DNA of 64,000 bases, from assembly GCF_040786275.1 (NCBI RefSeq), contig NZ_JBFMVT010000002.1:3162001-3226000 (forward strand), in the 5' to 3' direction. The notes below the pieces were generated by a model that was not told the origin of the DNA, did no database searches, and saw only the letters and a list, made by a program, of their open reading frames with translations. This DNA comes from Buttiauxella gaviniae. GTDB lineage: Bacteria > Pseudomonadota > Gammaproteobacteria > Enterobacterales > Enterobacteriaceae. This document shows, piece after piece, positions 49,746 to 59,719 of the stretch; position 1 is the stretch's first letter, and the number at the start of each line of letters is the position of its first letter. The position numbers and the translations under genes are program-made.

Positions 49746-49771
49746 ATAAAAAAGGCCAGCGTTAGCTGACC
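49746..49771 (-). terminator. lnt terminator
   Basis: On the minus strand GGTCAGC and GCTGGCC (one G-U pair) form a 7-bp stem, followed by six T. It lies about 20 bases after the lnt stop, at the end of the ybeZ-ybeY-ybeX-lnt operon. Confidence 0.85.
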
Positions 49772-49791
49772 ATTTTTGGGGTAATGCGGAG

Positions 49792-51333
49792 TTATAGTTT
49801 GCGGCGTGTACGCAGAGCCAGCAGCACTGAGGCGAAACCAAATATCAAGGTGGCAATCCACAGCGGCCAATTCCCGAAGTGGGCATAGGGGGTGATGCCA
49901 CGTGTTGGTGTGACTTTAGCTTCCAGAACCTGGCGGGTAAATTGTGGAATCATCGCGTCCACATCCCCATTCGCATTAATCACGGCGGTGATGCCGTTAT
50001 TGGTGCTGCGTAAAAGCGGGCGCCCCAGTTCCAGCGAACGCATGCGCGCCATCTGGAAATGCTGCCACGGACCAATCGACTTACCGAACCAGGCATCGTT
50101 TGAAATGGTTAGCAGGAAGTCGGTATCCGGGCGGAAGTTATCGCGGACTTGCTCGCCTAAAATAATTTCATAGCAGATAGCTGCTGTCAGCTTAATGCCG
50201 TTCGATTCGAGTTGTGGCTGGAGGTATGTGCCACGGCTGAATGAGGACATTGGCAAATCGAAGAACGGCGCGAGCGGGCGCAGAATAGACTCCAGCGGTA
50301 CAAATTCACCAAACGGCACCAGGTGATTCTTGTTGTAACGATCGGTGCTGTTGTAGTTGTACTGATTGTCTTCACCCAACGTGATGATGGTGTTGTAGGT
50401 ATCGTAGCGGTTCTGTTTATTAAGCCGTGCATCAACAATACCGGTAATCAGAGAGCTGTGTTTGGAACGCAGCAGGTCGTCCATCATGGTAAGGAAACTT
50501 TGCTGGTTAATTTCAAGATCTGGAATAGCGGACTCAGGCCAGATAATCAGTTGGGATTTTCCCATCTGCGGCTGAGTTTTATCCAGATAAATCTTTAGCG
50601 TATTCAGCAACTGATTCTCATCCCATTTCAGGGATTGCGGAATGTCCCCCTGAACCATCGCCACATCAATGGTTCTTTCAGCCTGAGGCTGATACCACTG
50701 AATGGAACGCAATGGCCACGGCAGAACCAGCAGGGCAGCAGCAATTACAGCCGGTCGCCAGTTACGTTCGTGTAGCGCGAACACCAACAGGCCACTGATG
50801 ATCATCAGCAGGAAGGTGACGCTTTCAACGCCGAGAATCGGGGCAATGCCCTTTAGCGGGCCATCGATTTGGCTATAACCAAACTGTAGCCACGGGAAGC
50901 CGGTGAGTACCCAGCCGCGTAAGAACTCGGTGAGCTGCCAGAGCATCGGGGCGGCAATCGCCACGCGCCACCAGGTCGTTTTTGGCCATAGCTTGCTGAG
51001 AAAACCGCCGAACAAACCGGTATATAAAGAAAGATACGCGGCCAGCAACACCACCAAAAAGACGTTTACCGGGCCGGGCATCCCGCCAAACTGCGCGATA
51101 CTGACATAGACCCAGTTAATGCCGGAGCCGAATAGCCCGAGCCCCCAGAAGAAACCAATCCAGGCACTCTGAATAGCGCGGCGATTAAGTGTCAGCCCCT
51201 GAAGACCCGCTAAAGAGATAATCGCAGCAGGCCAGAAATCGTAAGGGGAGAAAGCCAGCGTTCCGCAGGCACCAAAAAGCAGCGCCAGCAGCAGACGCAC
51301 ACGCTGGCGTTGAAGGAGTCGAGCTATAGCCAT
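49792..51333 (-). CDS. lnt: Apolipoprotein N-acyltransferase
   Basis: 513 residues: about six N-terminal membrane helices, then a nitrilase-like periplasmic domain. Catalytic residues lie in WPESAI (Glu), [12 protein letters not shown] (Lys) and AAICYEII (Cys). Adds the third acyl chain to outer-membrane lipoproteins. I set the start at ATG 51333, seven bases after the ybeX stop, matching the family ([22 protein letters not shown]); the longer frame to 51387 runs into ybeX. Coupled to ybeX by close spacing. Confidence 0.96.
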   Translation of the reverse strand: MAIARLLQRQRVRLLLALLFGACGTLAFSPYDFWPAAIISLAGLQGLTLNRRAIQSAWIGFFWGLGLFGSGINWVYVSIAQFGGMPGPVNVFLVVLLAAYLSLYTGLFGGFLSKLWPKTTWWRVAIAAPMLWQLTEFLRGWVLTGFPWLQFGYSQIDGPLKGIAPILGVESVTFLLMIISGLLVFALHERNWRPAVIAAALLVLPWPLRSIQWYQPQAERTIDVAMVQGDIPQSLKWDENQLLNTLKIYLDKTQPQMGKSQLIIWPESAIPDLEINQQSFLTMMDDLLRSKHSSLITGIVDARLNKQNRYDTYNTIITLGEDNQYNYNSTDRYNKNHLVPFGEFVPLESILRPLAPFFDLPMSSFSRGTYLQPQLESNGIKLTAAICYEIILGEQVRDNFRPDTDFLLTISNDAWFGKSIGPWQHFQMARMRSLELGRPLLRSTNNGITAVINANGDVDAMIPQFTRQVLEAKVTPTRGITPYAHFGNWPLWIATLIFGFASVLLALRTRRKL

Positions 51334-51340
51334 CTTTGAA

Positions 51341-52219
51341 TTAATCTTCCAGTTTCGGTTGTGGCGAGTCGTCCGGAATTCTGACATGAACCTGAATCAC
51401 ACGGCGGCTATCAGCCATCGCGACTTTGAACTGATAACCATCAATTTCAATAGTTTCGCCGCGGGCAGGTAGGTGGCCAAAGGCCTGCATGACTAATCCA
51501 CCAATGGTATCCACTTCGTCATCGTTGAAATGGGTAGCAAAGGTGTCGTTAAAATCTTCGATTGAGGCTAACGCGCGAACCGTCCAAGTATGACGGCTTA
51601 ACTGGCGGAAATCGCCATCTTCTTCGTCGTCGTACTCATCTTCAATTTCCCCAACAATCAGTTCGAGAATATCTTCGATGGTGACAAGCCCGGAAACGCC
51701 GCCAAACTCATCAATCACAATCGCCATGTGGTAGCGTTGCTGACGAAACTCTTTAAGCATGCGGTCAACACGCTTACTTTCTGGCACAACGACGGCCTGT
51801 CGTAACACTTTTTCCATGCTAAATGGTTCAGTATCGCTGCGCATAAACGGCAGCAGATCTTTGGCCATCAGAATCCCTTCGATATGATCTTTGTCTTCAC
51901 TGATCACCGGGAAGCGGGAGTGTGCGGATTCGATGATGACATCGAGGCATTCATCCAGCGTCTGGTTGTGCTTGAGCGTTACCATTTGTGAACGAGGGAT
52001 CATGATGTCGCGAACGCGTTGGTCGGCGATATCCATGACGCCTTCAAGCATGTCGCGGGTATCCTGATCGATCAGATCGTTTTGCTCAGAATCACGGATC
52101 AGTGTCAGCAGATCGTCACGGTTTTTAGGTTCACCGTGGAATAGCTGGTTGAGAATCAGGGAAAAGAATCCCTTCTTACTGGCAGGCGTGTCACTGTTTT
52201 GTGAGTTGTCGTCGCTCAT
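51341..52219 (-). CDS. ybeX: CorC/HlyC-domain CBS protein YbeX
   Basis: 292 residues, the E. coli length. Two CBS modules ([20 protein letters not shown] onward and [21 protein letters not shown] onward) precede a CorC_HlyC domain. Linked to magnesium/cobalt efflux and to ribosome metabolism through its conserved placement with ybeY and ybeZ. No membrane helices. It follows ybeY after a 100-bp gap with a hairpin (CAGGCAGC 52259-52266 with GCTGCCTG 52277-52284). Confidence 0.95.
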   Translation of the reverse strand: MSDDNSQNSDTPASKKGFFSLILNQLFHGEPKNRDDLLTLIRDSEQNDLIDQDTRDMLEGVMDIADQRVRDIMIPRSQMVTLKHNQTLDECLDVIIESAHSRFPVISEDKDHIEGILMAKDLLPFMRSDTEPFSMEKVLRQAVVVPESKRVDRMLKEFRQQRYHMAIVIDEFGGVSGLVTIEDILELIVGEIEDEYDDEEDGDFRQLSRHTWTVRALASIEDFNDTFATHFNDDEVDTIGGLVMQAFGHLPARGETIEIDGYQFKVAMADSRRVIQVHVRIPDDSPQPKLED

Positions 52220-52320
52220 GGCGTTAGGTTTTATTACCTCATGTTCGTTACTGATAAACAGGCAGCTCGATGGTGCGCTGCCTGCAGGTATGTGCTTCGC
52301 AGGATTAAACCCTACGCAGA

Positions 52321-52788
52321 CTATTCTTTCTCGGCAATGTACGGATCAGCATACCCAAGAGCAAGCATTATCTCTGTTTCCAGGGATTCCATCTCTTCGG
52401 CTTCTTCATCTTCAATGTGATCGTAGCCAAGCAGATGCAGGCTGCCGTGGATGACCATATGCGCCCAATGCGCATCCAGCGGTTTTTGCTGTTCTTTTGC
52501 TTCTTGCTCCACCACCTGACGGCAAATAATCAGGTCGCCTAACAGCGGCAGTTCGATGCCCGGAGGCGCTTCAAACGGAAACGAAAGCACATTGGTGGAT
52601 TTATCTTTCCCACGGTAGGTAAGGTTCAGATCGTGGCTCTCTGCGTCGTCCACCAGGCGAATCGTGACTTCTGACTCTTCCTGAAATTGTGGAATGACCG
52701 CATCAAGCCATGTCTGAAATTGTACTTCCGTTGGCAAGCCGCTAGTCTCTTCACATGCGACCTGTAAATCCAGTATTACCTGACTCAT
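52321..52788 (-). CDS. ybeY: Endoribonuclease / rRNA maturation factor YbeY
   Basis: 155 residues. The zinc site [11 protein letters not shown] is the family signature (HxxxHxxxxxH). YbeY is a single-strand-specific metal-dependent RNase needed for 16S rRNA 3'-end maturation and 70S quality control. Overlaps the ybeZ stop by 4 bases (ATGA), so translation is coupled. Confidence 0.97.
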   Translation of the reverse strand: MSQVILDLQVACEETSGLPTEVQFQTWLDAVIPQFQEESEVTIRLVDDAESHDLNLTYRGKDKSTNVLSFPFEAPPGIELPLLGDLIICRQVVEQEAKEQQKPLDAHWAHMVIHGSLHLLGYDHIEDEEAEEMESLETEIMLALGYADPYIAEKE

Positions 52789-53846
52789 TTACTCTCCTGA
52801 GCGGCGGCATTGATAGCCATCGCCTCTCGCTTGCGTTCTGCCGCGAGTTCATCTTTACGAACCTGTTCTGCGTTTTCCCACGCTTCATAGGCATTCACAA
52901 TGCGTGCCACAACCGGGTGGCGAACGACGTCTTCGCTATTAAGGAAGTTAAAACTGATTTCATCGACTTCCGCCAGCACGTCAATCGCGTGGCGCAGGCC
53001 AGATTTCATATTACGCGGCAGGTCAATTTGCGTGACGTCGCCGGTAATTACTGCTTTTGAATTGAAGCCAATACGCGTCAGGAACATCTTCATCTGTTCG
53101 ATGGTGGTGTTCTGGCTTTCATCCAGAATAATGAACGCGTCATTAAGCGTACGGCCACGCATATACGCCAGCGGGGCAACTTCAATAACGTTGCGCTCCA
53201 TCAGCTTTTCCACGCGCTCAAAGCCGAGCATTTCAAATAACGCGTCATAAAGTGGACGCAAGTACGGGTCGACTTTTTGGCTCAGGTCACCCGGCAGGAA
53301 GCCGAGCTTTTCGCCCGCTTCAACCGCCGGACGCGTCAGCAGAATGCGACGAATATCCTGGCGCTCCAGCGCATCAACTGCCGCCGCAACCGCGAGATAC
53401 GTTTTACCGGTACCCGCAGGGCCAACGCCGAAGGTGATGTCGTGATCGAGAATATTGGCGATGTATTGCGCCTGGTTTGGCGTACGCGGCTTGATAACGC
53501 CCCGCTTGGTTTTGATGTTCACCGCTTTGCCGTACTCAGGAACGCTTTCCGCAGACTGTTCCAGCACGCGAATTTCTTTAATTGCGAGATGGATTTGCTC
53601 CGGCGTGATGTCCTGAATTTCACCGCGTAATGGCGCGGTATCGACATATAAATTGCGCAGAATATCTGCGGCGGCATTTACCAGAATCGGGCGGCCCGTG
53701 AGCTTGAAGTTGTAGTCACGACGGTTGATCTCGATACCCAGCCGACGTTCAAGCTGCTTGATGTTGTCATCAAATGGGCCACACAGGCTTAGCAGACGCG
53801 CATTGTCTGCGGGTTCTAGCGTAATTTCACGTGTTTCGATATTCAA
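52785..53846 (-). CDS. ybeZ: PhoH-like ATPase YbeZ
   Basis: 353 residues. Walker [12 protein letters not shown], Walker [13 protein letters not shown], and [17 protein letters not shown] as in other PhoH proteins. An N-terminal KH-like extension (residues 1-100) is typical of YbeZ. Thought to work with YbeY on RNA. First gene of the ybeZ-ybeY-ybeX-lnt operon, which is heat-shock controlled in E. coli; I could not pick out a convincing sigma-32 promoter upstream. Confidence 0.96.
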   Translation of the reverse strand: MNIETREITLEPADNARLLSLCGPFDDNIKQLERRLGIEINRRDYNFKLTGRPILVNAAADILRNLYVDTAPLRGEIQDITPEQIHLAIKEIRVLEQSAESVPEYGKAVNIKTKRGVIKPRTPNQAQYIANILDHDITFGVGPAGTGKTYLAVAAAVDALERQDIRRILLTRPAVEAGEKLGFLPGDLSQKVDPYLRPLYDALFEMLGFERVEKLMERNVIEVAPLAYMRGRTLNDAFIILDESQNTTIEQMKMFLTRIGFNSKAVITGDVTQIDLPRNMKSGLRHAIDVLAEVDEISFNFLNSEDVVRHPVVARIVNAYEAWENAEQVRKDELAAERKREAMAINAAAQESK

Positions 53847-54028
53847 ACTTATCCTCGGGGTCGCACAGGGCCAGTAGAAGGTATTGCTGCACTATTTCTT
53901 GCAAGTTATTGCAAGTCATAAAAAGTGCAGGCCATAAAAAAGATTATTTACGGCGACGGCTGATGGCGCAAGCCTGGTTTTTGATATTTGGGTGGCTGAT
54001 TCAGAAAGCAAGTGCAAACGATGAAAAT

Positions 54029-54063
54029 GCCTGTCGTCTCACAGTGTTAGCGAGCCGACAGGC
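54029..54063 (-). terminator. Hairpin downstream of miaB
   Basis: GCCTGTCG (54029-54036) pairs with CGACAGGC (54056-54063), extended by an inner CTC/GAG pair. On the minus strand ATTTTC follows. It lies 15 bases after the miaB stop; probably its terminator, though the T-run is weak. Confidence 0.55.
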
Positions 54064-54077
54064 AAAACAGAGCGGAA

Positions 54078-55505
54078 TTATGGCTGATAAATCCCTACGC
54101 CGAGTTCATTCTCTTTGCGCGTACGGGCAATTACGGATTCTGGAGATTGTGCAATGCGCAGCCCCATTTCGTCTTCAGTACGGACAACTTTGCCGCGCAG
54201 AGAGTTGTTCGTTGCAACTTCCGTGATCTCGACATCAACAAACTTACCGATCATATCCGGGGTGCCTTCGAAGTTTACCCCACGGTTATTTTCGGAACGC
54301 CCGGTTAGCTCCATAACGTTTCTGCGTGAGGTACCTTCCACCAGAACGCGCTGGGTTGTGCCGACCATCTTGCGGCTATACTCCATTGCCTGTTGGTTGA
54401 TGCGCTCTTGCAAAATATAGAGCCGCTGCAATTTCTCGCTTTCAGGAACGTCATCAACCATATCGGCGGCAGGCGTTCCAGGACGTGCGGAGAAGACGAA
54501 GCTGTAGCTCACGTCAAAGTTCACATCCCCAATCACTTTCATGGTTTGCTCGAAATCTTGCTGGGTTTCACCAGGGAAACCAACAATAAAGTCAGAGCTA
54601 ATCTGAATCTCAGGGCGTACCGCACGCAGTTTGCGAATAATCGATTTATATTCAAGCGCGGTATGCGTCCGACCCATCAAATTCAAAATGCGGTCAGAAC
54701 CACACTGAATTGGCAGGTGCAGGAAGCTCACCAGTTCTGGCGTATCGCGATAAACATCGATGATATCATCAGTAAATTCAATCGGATGGCTGGTGGTGAA
54801 GCGAATGCGGTCTATACCGTCGATTGCGGCAACCAGGCGCAGTAATTCAGCAAAAGAACAGATGCCACCGTCGAAAGACGGGCCACGATAAGCATTCACG
54901 TTCTGGCCGAGCAGGTTCACTTCCCGCACGCCCTGGGCGGCGAGCTGTGCAATTTCAAACAGCACATCATCGCAAGGGCGGCTCACTTCTTCACCACGGG
55001 TGTAAGGCACCACGCAGTAAGTACAATACTTATTACAGCCTTCCATAATAGAAACGAAAGCGGTTGGGCCGTCGGCTTTGGGTTCTGGCAGACGGTCAAA
55101 CTTTTCGATTTCAGGGAAACTGACGTCCACGATTGGGCTGCGGTTACCGCGCACTTTGTTGATCATTTCAGGCAAACGGTGCAGGGTCTGCGGGCCGAAA
55201 ACAATATCAACATAATGCGCACGGCTGCGAATCATCTTGCCTTCCTGGGAAGCAACGCAGCCGCCAACGCCGATAATCACATCGGGGTTTTTACGCTTTA
55301 AAAGTTTCCAGCGGCCTAGCAGATGGAATACTTTTTCCTGGGCTTTTTCACGGATGGAGCAGGTGTTAAGCAGCAACACATCCGCTTCTTTTGGGTTATC
55401 CGTAAGGGTATAGCCATGTGTGCTGTTCAGCAGATCGGCCATCTTCGATGAATCGTATTCGTTCATCTGACAGCCCCAGGTTTTTATATGGAGTTTTTTG
55501 GTCAT
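54078..55505 (-). CDS. miaB: tRNA-2-methylthio-N6-dimethylallyladenosine synthase MiaB
   Basis: 475 residues, methylthiotransferase with three parts: UPF0004 domain with three cluster Cys (TWGCQMN, NTCSIR, GGCVAS), radical SAM domain with CNKYCTYC, and a C-terminal TRAM domain. It adds the methylthio group at A37 of tRNAs that read U-starting codons. Divergent from ubiF over 135 bp. Its place next to a tRNA operon is conserved in E. coli. Confidence 0.97.
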   Translation of the reverse strand: MTKKLHIKTWGCQMNEYDSSKMADLLNSTHGYTLTDNPKEADVLLLNTCSIREKAQEKVFHLLGRWKLLKRKNPDVIIGVGGCVASQEGKMIRSRAHYVDIVFGPQTLHRLPEMINKVRGNRSPIVDVSFPEIEKFDRLPEPKADGPTAFVSIMEGCNKYCTYCVVPYTRGEEVSRPCDDVLFEIAQLAAQGVREVNLLGQNVNAYRGPSFDGGICSFAELLRLVAAIDGIDRIRFTTSHPIEFTDDIIDVYRDTPELVSFLHLPIQCGSDRILNLMGRTHTALEYKSIIRKLRAVRPEIQISSDFIVGFPGETQQDFEQTMKVIGDVNFDVSYSFVFSARPGTPAADMVDDVPESEKLQRLYILQERINQQAMEYSRKMVGTTQRVLVEGTSRRNVMELTGRSENNRGVNFEGTPDMIGKFVDVEITEVATNNSLRGKVVRTEDEMGLRIAQSPESVIARTRKENELGVGIYQP

Positions 55506-55640
55506 CGACTTGCCATTGCTCAGTTAAAGCCAGGAATTCAGGCGGCGTATTGTAATGCTTTGGCGTTGTTGTGACCAGCCTACGAAACCTGGGTAAAAAT
55601 CCGGTAGAATCAGGATAGACAATTTAAGGACAAAATCATC

Positions 55641-56816
55641 ATGCTGAATCAGTCAATTGATGTTGTGGTCGTCGGCGGAGGCATGGTCGGTGCGGCTGCC
55701 GCTCTCGGTCTTGCGCAAAATGGTTTTCGTGTTGCGGTGATCGAGCATCAAGCTCCCGCCGCATTTGATGCCGCAAGCCAGCCCGACGTGCGTATTTCGG
55801 CTATTAGCTCGGCGTCCGTTGGTTTGCTGAAATCCCTCGGGGTGTGGAGCGCTATTCGCTCTATGCGCAGCCATGCTTACCGCCAGCTCGAAACCTGGGA
55901 GTGGGAAAGCGCCCACGTGAGTTTTAAGGCAGATGAACTAGGTCTGCCAGAGCTTGGCTATATGGTTGAAAATCAGGTGTTGCAACTGGCGTTATGGCAG
56001 GCCCTGGAAGCGCATTCTAACGTTACGCTGCTGTGTCCGGCGGAGATTATCCGCATGCACGGTGAGGCAGGGCAGTGGACGTTACATTTTGCGGATGATC
56101 AAACTTTAACGGTTCCGATGGTCATCGGCGCGGACGGTGCGAATTCTCAGGTTCGCCGTTGGGCTGGAATTGGGATTCATGCCTGGGAATATCGTCAGTC
56201 CTGCATGCTTATCACCGTGAGGTGCGATCAAGCGCCAGGGAATAGCACCTGGCAGCATTTCACTCCGAATGGGCCGCATGCATTTTTACCGCTTTTTGAT
56301 AACTGGGCTTCGCTGGTGTGGTACGACTCACCTGCGCGTATTCGGCAGTTGCAAAATATGCCGATGCCACAATTGCAAAAGGCGATACAAGCGAGCTTCC
56401 CTGAGCGCTTAGGCAAAGTCACACCCGTTGCCAGCGGCGCTTTCCCTCTGACGCGTCGCCATGCATTGCACTATACACAGCAAGGACTGGCTTTAATCGG
56501 CGATGCCGCGCATACCATTCATCCATTGGCCGGGCAGGGTGTGAATTTAGGGTATCGAGATGTAGAAGCATTGATGGATGTGATGATTAATGCACGTAGC
56601 TACGGCGAAAATTGGGCAGATGCTCGCGTCCTGAAGCGCTATCAGACGCGCAGGCAGGCGGACAATTTCCTGATGCAAAGTGGAATGGATCTTTTCTATG
56701 CTGGTTTTAGTAACAGTTTGGGGCCGCTGCGGGTGATGCGTAATTTAGGACTGATGGCGGCTGAACGCGGTGGCGTATTGAAACGTCAGGCGCTGAAGTA
56801 TGCGTTAGGATTATGA
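55641..56816 (+). CDS. ubiF: 3-demethoxyubiquinol 3-hydroxylase UbiF
   Basis: 391 residues, FAD-dependent aromatic hydroxylase. FAD-binding GGGMVGAAAALGLAQNG at the N-terminus and GDAAHTIHPLAGQGVNLGYRD near residues 280-300. It carries out the C6 ring hydroxylation late in ubiquinone synthesis under air. AAGGA precedes the ATG. Followed by a REP unit and the tRNA-operon terminator. Confidence 0.96.
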   Translation: MLNQSIDVVVVGGGMVGAAAALGLAQNGFRVAVIEHQAPAAFDAASQPDVRISAISSASVGLLKSLGVWSAIRSMRSHAYRQLETWEWESAHVSFKADELGLPELGYMVENQVLQLALWQALEAHSNVTLLCPAEIIRMHGEAGQWTLHFADDQTLTVPMVIGADGANSQVRRWAGIGIHAWEYRQSCMLITVRCDQAPGNSTWQHFTPNGPHAFLPLFDNWASLVWYDSPARIRQLQNMPMPQLQKAIQASFPERLGKVTPVASGAFPLTRRHALHYTQQGLALIGDAAHTIHPLAGQGVNLGYRDVEALMDVMINARSYGENWADARVLKRYQTRRQADNFLMQSGMDLFYAGFSNSLGPLRVMRNLGLMAAERGGVLKRQALKYALGL

Positions 56817-56830
56817 TTCGTTAATGATTT

Positions 56831-56863
56831 TGTAGGTCGGATTAGCGTAAGCGACATCCGACC
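56831..56863. repeat. REP-like palindromic unit
   Basis: TAGGTCGGAT (56832-56841) and ATCCGACCT (56855-56863) flank a GCG...GC core, the arrangement of enterobacterial REP units. It lies ~15 bp after ubiF, a typical intergenic 3' position. Confidence 0.8.
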
Positions 56864-56888
56864 TGGTTGCCAGATGCAGAAAAGCAAA

Positions 56889-56908
56889 AAGCTCGCCGAA
56901 GCGAGCTT
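56889..56908. terminator. Terminator of the tRNA operon (may also serve ubiF)
   Basis: AAGCTCGC (56889-56896) and GCGAGCTT (56901-56908) form an 8-bp stem with loop CGAA. T-rich sequence follows on both strands (T4 on plus, T5 on minus). Confidence 0.85.
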
Positions 56909-56916
56909 TTCATTTT

Positions 56917-56991
56917 TGGCTGGGGTACGAGGATTCGAACCTCGGAATGCTGGTATCAGAAACCAGAGCCTTACCGCTTGGCGATACCCCA
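56917..56991 (-). tRNA. glnV: tRNA-Gln (anticodon CUG)
   Basis: 75 nt with encoded CCA at 56917-56919. The anticodon loop reads TTCTGAT, giving CUG. Acceptor stem TGGGGTA pairs with TACCCCA. Last gene of the tRNA operon. E. coli has two copies of this tRNA here (glnV and glnX); only one is present. Confidence 0.95.
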
Positions 56992-56997
56992 AAAATA

Positions 56998-57074
56998 TGG
57001 TGGCTACTACGGGAATCGAACCTGTGACCCCATCATTATGAGTGATGTGCTCTAACCAGCTGAGCTAAGTAGCC
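56998..57074 (-). tRNA. metU: tRNA-Met, elongator (anticodon CAU)
   Basis: 77 nt, CCA at 56998-57000. Acceptor stem GGCTACT/AGTAGCC, anticodon loop CTCATAA. Elongator rather than initiator because the first pair is G-C and the anticodon stem lacks the GGG/CCC pairs. Identical to the copy at 57430-57506. Confidence 0.95.
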
Positions 57075-57104
57075 AAATTGTAATTCTCAAAACTCTTTTT
57101 TGAC

Positions 57105-57179
57105 TGGCTGGGGTACCTGGATTCGAACCAGGGAATGCCGGTATCAAAAACCGGTGCCTTACCGCTTGGCGATACCCCA
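57105..57179 (-). tRNA. glnW: tRNA-Gln (anticodon UUG)
   Basis: 75 nt, CCA at 57105-57107, anticodon loop TTTTGAT. Identical in the mature part to the neighbouring copy at 57234-57308. Confidence 0.95.
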
Positions 57180-57233
57180 ACTTTGGGTGCACAAAACTAA
57201 TATGCTATGTCAAAAACTGTTATGTCAAAAAAG

Positions 57234-57308
57234 TGGCTGGGGTACCTGGATTCGAACCAGGGAATGCCGGTATCAAAAACCGGTGCCTTACCGCTTGGCG
57301 ATACCCCA
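57234..57308 (-). tRNA. glnU: tRNA-Gln (anticodon UUG)
   Basis: 75 nt, CCA at 57234-57236, anticodon UUG. Second identical copy, separated from the first by 54 bp. Confidence 0.95.
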
Positions 57309-57327
57309 TCCGTGCAACGCTATAAAA

Positions 57328-57412
57328 TGGTGCGGGAGGCGAGACTTGAACTCGCACACCTTGCGGCGCCAGAACCTAAATCTGGTGCGTCTACCAATTT
57401 CGCCACTCCCGC
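57328..57412 (-). tRNA. leuW: tRNA-Leu (anticodon UAG)
   Basis: 85 nt with the long variable arm of class II tRNAs (TGGCGCCGCAAGGTG region). Acceptor stem GCGGGAG/CTCCCGC, anticodon loop TTTAGGT giving UAG. CCA at 57328-57330. Confidence 0.95.
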
Positions 57413-57429
57413 GCTTAAAAAAAGAATTA

Positions 57430-57506
57430 TGGTGGCTACTACGGGAATCGAACCTGTGACCCCATCATTATGAGTGATGTGCTCTAACCAGCTGAGCTAA
57501 GTAGCC
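57430..57506 (-). tRNA. metT: tRNA-Met, elongator (anticodon CAU)
   Basis: 77 nt, CCA at 57430-57432. First gene of the six-gene operon, directly downstream of a strong promoter. Same sequence as metU. Confidence 0.95.
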
Positions 57507-57545
57507 TTCTTTTTTTCGCGTCACCTTATCGGCGTTGCGGGGCGC

Positions 57546-57574
57546 ATTATGCGTAGTTGGACTTCTAGCGTCAA
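57546..57574 (-). promoter_or_regulatory. Promoter of the metT tRNA operon
   Basis: On the minus strand TTGACG (57574-57569) and CATAAT (57551-57546) are 17 bases apart. GCGCCCCGC follows the -10 box, a GC-rich discriminator typical of stringently controlled stable-RNA promoters. The metT gene begins ~40 bases downstream. Confidence 0.85.
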
Positions 57575-57712
57575 CAAATTTTTTCCCGAAAAGTGGCTGA
57601 AATTGTCTGTTTGACCAGCTTACGAACAGCTTGATGCAATATTCGTCAATTATCGGTTATTTCGTGGTTTTATTGGGTGAAAAATCCCGAATTGAGGTAG
57701 GGATTCATGCAG

Positions 57713-57738
57713 AAATAAAAACGGGCCCGTAGGCCCGT
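57713..57738 (-). terminator. asnB terminator
   Basis: ACGGGCC (57721-57727) and GGCCCGT (57732-57738) form a 7-bp stem with a 4-base loop; on the minus strand TTTTATTTC follows. About 20 bases after the asnB stop. Confidence 0.88.
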
Positions 57739-57756
57739 GTAGTTAATTTTGTTCGC

Positions 57757-59421
57757 TTATTTGTAAGCAGACTGGTGAACGCCCACTGCACGACCCGATG
57801 GATCATTCATTGTTTTGAACGCTTCATCCCATTCAATCGCCTTAGCGGAAGAACAGGCCACTGATGGACCGCCCGGAACGCATTGTGCAGCGCTTGGCAG
57901 TGGGAACAACTCTTCGAAGATTTCACGATACAAATACGCTTCTTTAGAGCCTGGCGTGTTGTATGGGAAACGATAGCTTGCTGTTTCCAGTTGTTGATCG
58001 GTCACCTGGCCTGCAGCAACTTCTTTCAGCGTATCAATCCAGCTGTAACCCACACCGTCAGAGAATTGCTCTTTTTGACGCCATGCAACGCTTGCTGGCA
58101 GATAGGATTCAAAACATTCACGCAGGATATGTTTTTCCATTTTGCCGTTGCCACACATTTTGTCTTTCGGGTTGATGCGCATGGCGACATCAAGGAATTT
58201 TTTGTCGAGGAACGGTACGCGAGCTTCAACGCCCCATGCAGACATCGCTTTGTTAGCACGTGCACAGTCAAACATATGCAGAGCCTGCAGTTTACGCACG
58301 GTTTCTTCATGCAGTTCTTTATCGTTTGGCGCTTTATGGAAGTACAAGTAGCCACCAAACACTTCATCAGAACCTTCACCGGACAGCACCATCTTGATGC
58401 CCATCGCTTTAATTTTGCGTGACATCAAATACATCGGAGTGGAAGCGCGAATCGTTGTCACATCATAAGTTTCAATGTGATAGATAACATCGCGGATCGC
58501 ATCCAGACCTTCTTGTACGGTGAAATGAATTTCGTGGTGCACGGTACCCAAATGGTTTGCCACTTCTTGGGCGGCTTTCAGGTCAGGAGAACCGACCAGC
58601 CCGACGGCGAAGGAGTGCAGTTGTGGCCACCAGGCTTCTGAACGCTCTTCATCTTCTACGCGACGCGCCGCAAATTTCTTCGTGATGGCGGAGATAACAG
58701 AGGAATCCAGACCGCCAGAGAGCAGAACGCCATAAGGAACGTCAGACATCAGGTGGCTTTTCACGGAATCTTCCAGCGCCTGACGCAATTCGTTTTTATC
58801 CGTAACGTTATCTTTTACCGCATCGTATTCGAACCAGTCGCGTTGGTAGTAGCTGCGAATTTCTCCGTCTTTGCTCCACAGATAGCTGCCCGCCGGGAAT
58901 TCTTTGATGGTACGGCAAACCGGAACTAGCGCTTTCATTTCTGACGCGACATACATGTTGCCGTGTTCGTCATGGCCCATATACAGCGGGATGATGCCGA
59001 TATGGTCGCGGCCAATCAGGTACGCATCTTGTTTTTCATCATAAAGAATGAAAGCAAACATGCCTTGCAGATCGTCGAGGAACTCTGGACCTTTCTCCTG
59101 GTAAAGTGCGAGGATCACTTCGCAATCTGAACCTGTCTGGAATTCGTAGCGGTCGCCGTATTCCGCGCGCAGAGCCTGGTGGTTGTAGATTTCACCGTTA
59201 ACTGCCAGAGCGTGAGTTTTTGCTTTGTTGTACAGCGGCTGCGCGCCGGCGTTAACGTCGACAATAGAGAGGCGTTCGTGAGAAAGAATGGCTTTATCGT
59301 TAGCGTAAACGCCAGACCAGTCAGGGCCACGGTGGCGCATCAGGCGAGATAACTCGAGCGCTTTCTTACGCAGTTCGACCGCATCGGTCTTAATATCCAG
59401 AACACCAAAAATTGAACACAT
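57757..59421 (-). CDS. asnB: Asparagine synthetase B, glutamine-hydrolysing
   Basis: 554 residues. Cys2 is the glutaminase nucleophile (MCSIFGVLD); RLSIVDV and GEIYNH complete the N-terminal amidotransferase domain. The synthetase domain has the ATP pyrophosphatase loop LSGGLDSSVISA. It converts aspartate, glutamine and ATP to asparagine. A 300-bp upstream region separates it from nagD, with a small inverted pair TTCAGTA/TACTGAA near 59575-59600 and a REP-like unit. Confidence 0.97.
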   Translation of the reverse strand: MCSIFGVLDIKTDAVELRKKALELSRLMRHRGPDWSGVYANDKAILSHERLSIVDVNAGAQPLYNKAKTHALAVNGEIYNHQALRAEYGDRYEFQTGSDCEVILALYQEKGPEFLDDLQGMFAFILYDEKQDAYLIGRDHIGIIPLYMGHDEHGNMYVASEMKALVPVCRTIKEFPAGSYLWSKDGEIRSYYQRDWFEYDAVKDNVTDKNELRQALEDSVKSHLMSDVPYGVLLSGGLDSSVISAITKKFAARRVEDEERSEAWWPQLHSFAVGLVGSPDLKAAQEVANHLGTVHHEIHFTVQEGLDAIRDVIYHIETYDVTTIRASTPMYLMSRKIKAMGIKMVLSGEGSDEVFGGYLYFHKAPNDKELHEETVRKLQALHMFDCARANKAMSAWGVEARVPFLDKKFLDVAMRINPKDKMCGNGKMEKHILRECFESYLPASVAWRQKEQFSDGVGYSWIDTLKEVAAGQVTDQQLETASYRFPYNTPGSKEAYLYREIFEELFPLPSAAQCVPGGPSVACSSAKAIEWDEAFKTMNDPSGRAVGVHQSAYK

Positions 59422-59680
59422 AGAACTCTCTCCGCAAACTCTCTTGAGTCATTAAATTGTCATGTCGCATTGCCGTTTTTTGATTTTTGAGCGGCGCTGC
59501 TGCGTTGCATGACTATGAAAATGCGCAATCATTGATGGGAATGCAAGCCCTTTAGCTTAAAGGGGATAAATAGTTCAGTAGTGATTGTTGATTACTGAAA
59601 AATGAAGAGGAAATAAGCTGGAAAATTAGTGGATCGGCAATGAAAGGCGAAAATCATTAAATGAAGAGTGCGGCATTTGG

Positions 59681-59711
59681 AGGGCGGATAAACGAAAGCG
59701 TAATCCACCCC
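59681..59711. repeat. REP-like palindromic unit after nagD
   Basis: GGGCGGAT (59682-59689) and AATCCACCCC (59702-59711) bracket AAACGAAAGCGT, the pattern of REP units common between genes in Enterobacter- and Klebsiella-type genomes. It ends 8 bp from the nagD stop. Confidence 0.7.
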
Positions 59712-59719
59712 TTAAAGGT

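Noticed and set aside
57100-57459. Frames of 119 and 88 codons across the tRNA cluster
   Set aside because: They are read through tRNA genes on the other strand; their repeated peptides reflect duplicated tRNAs.
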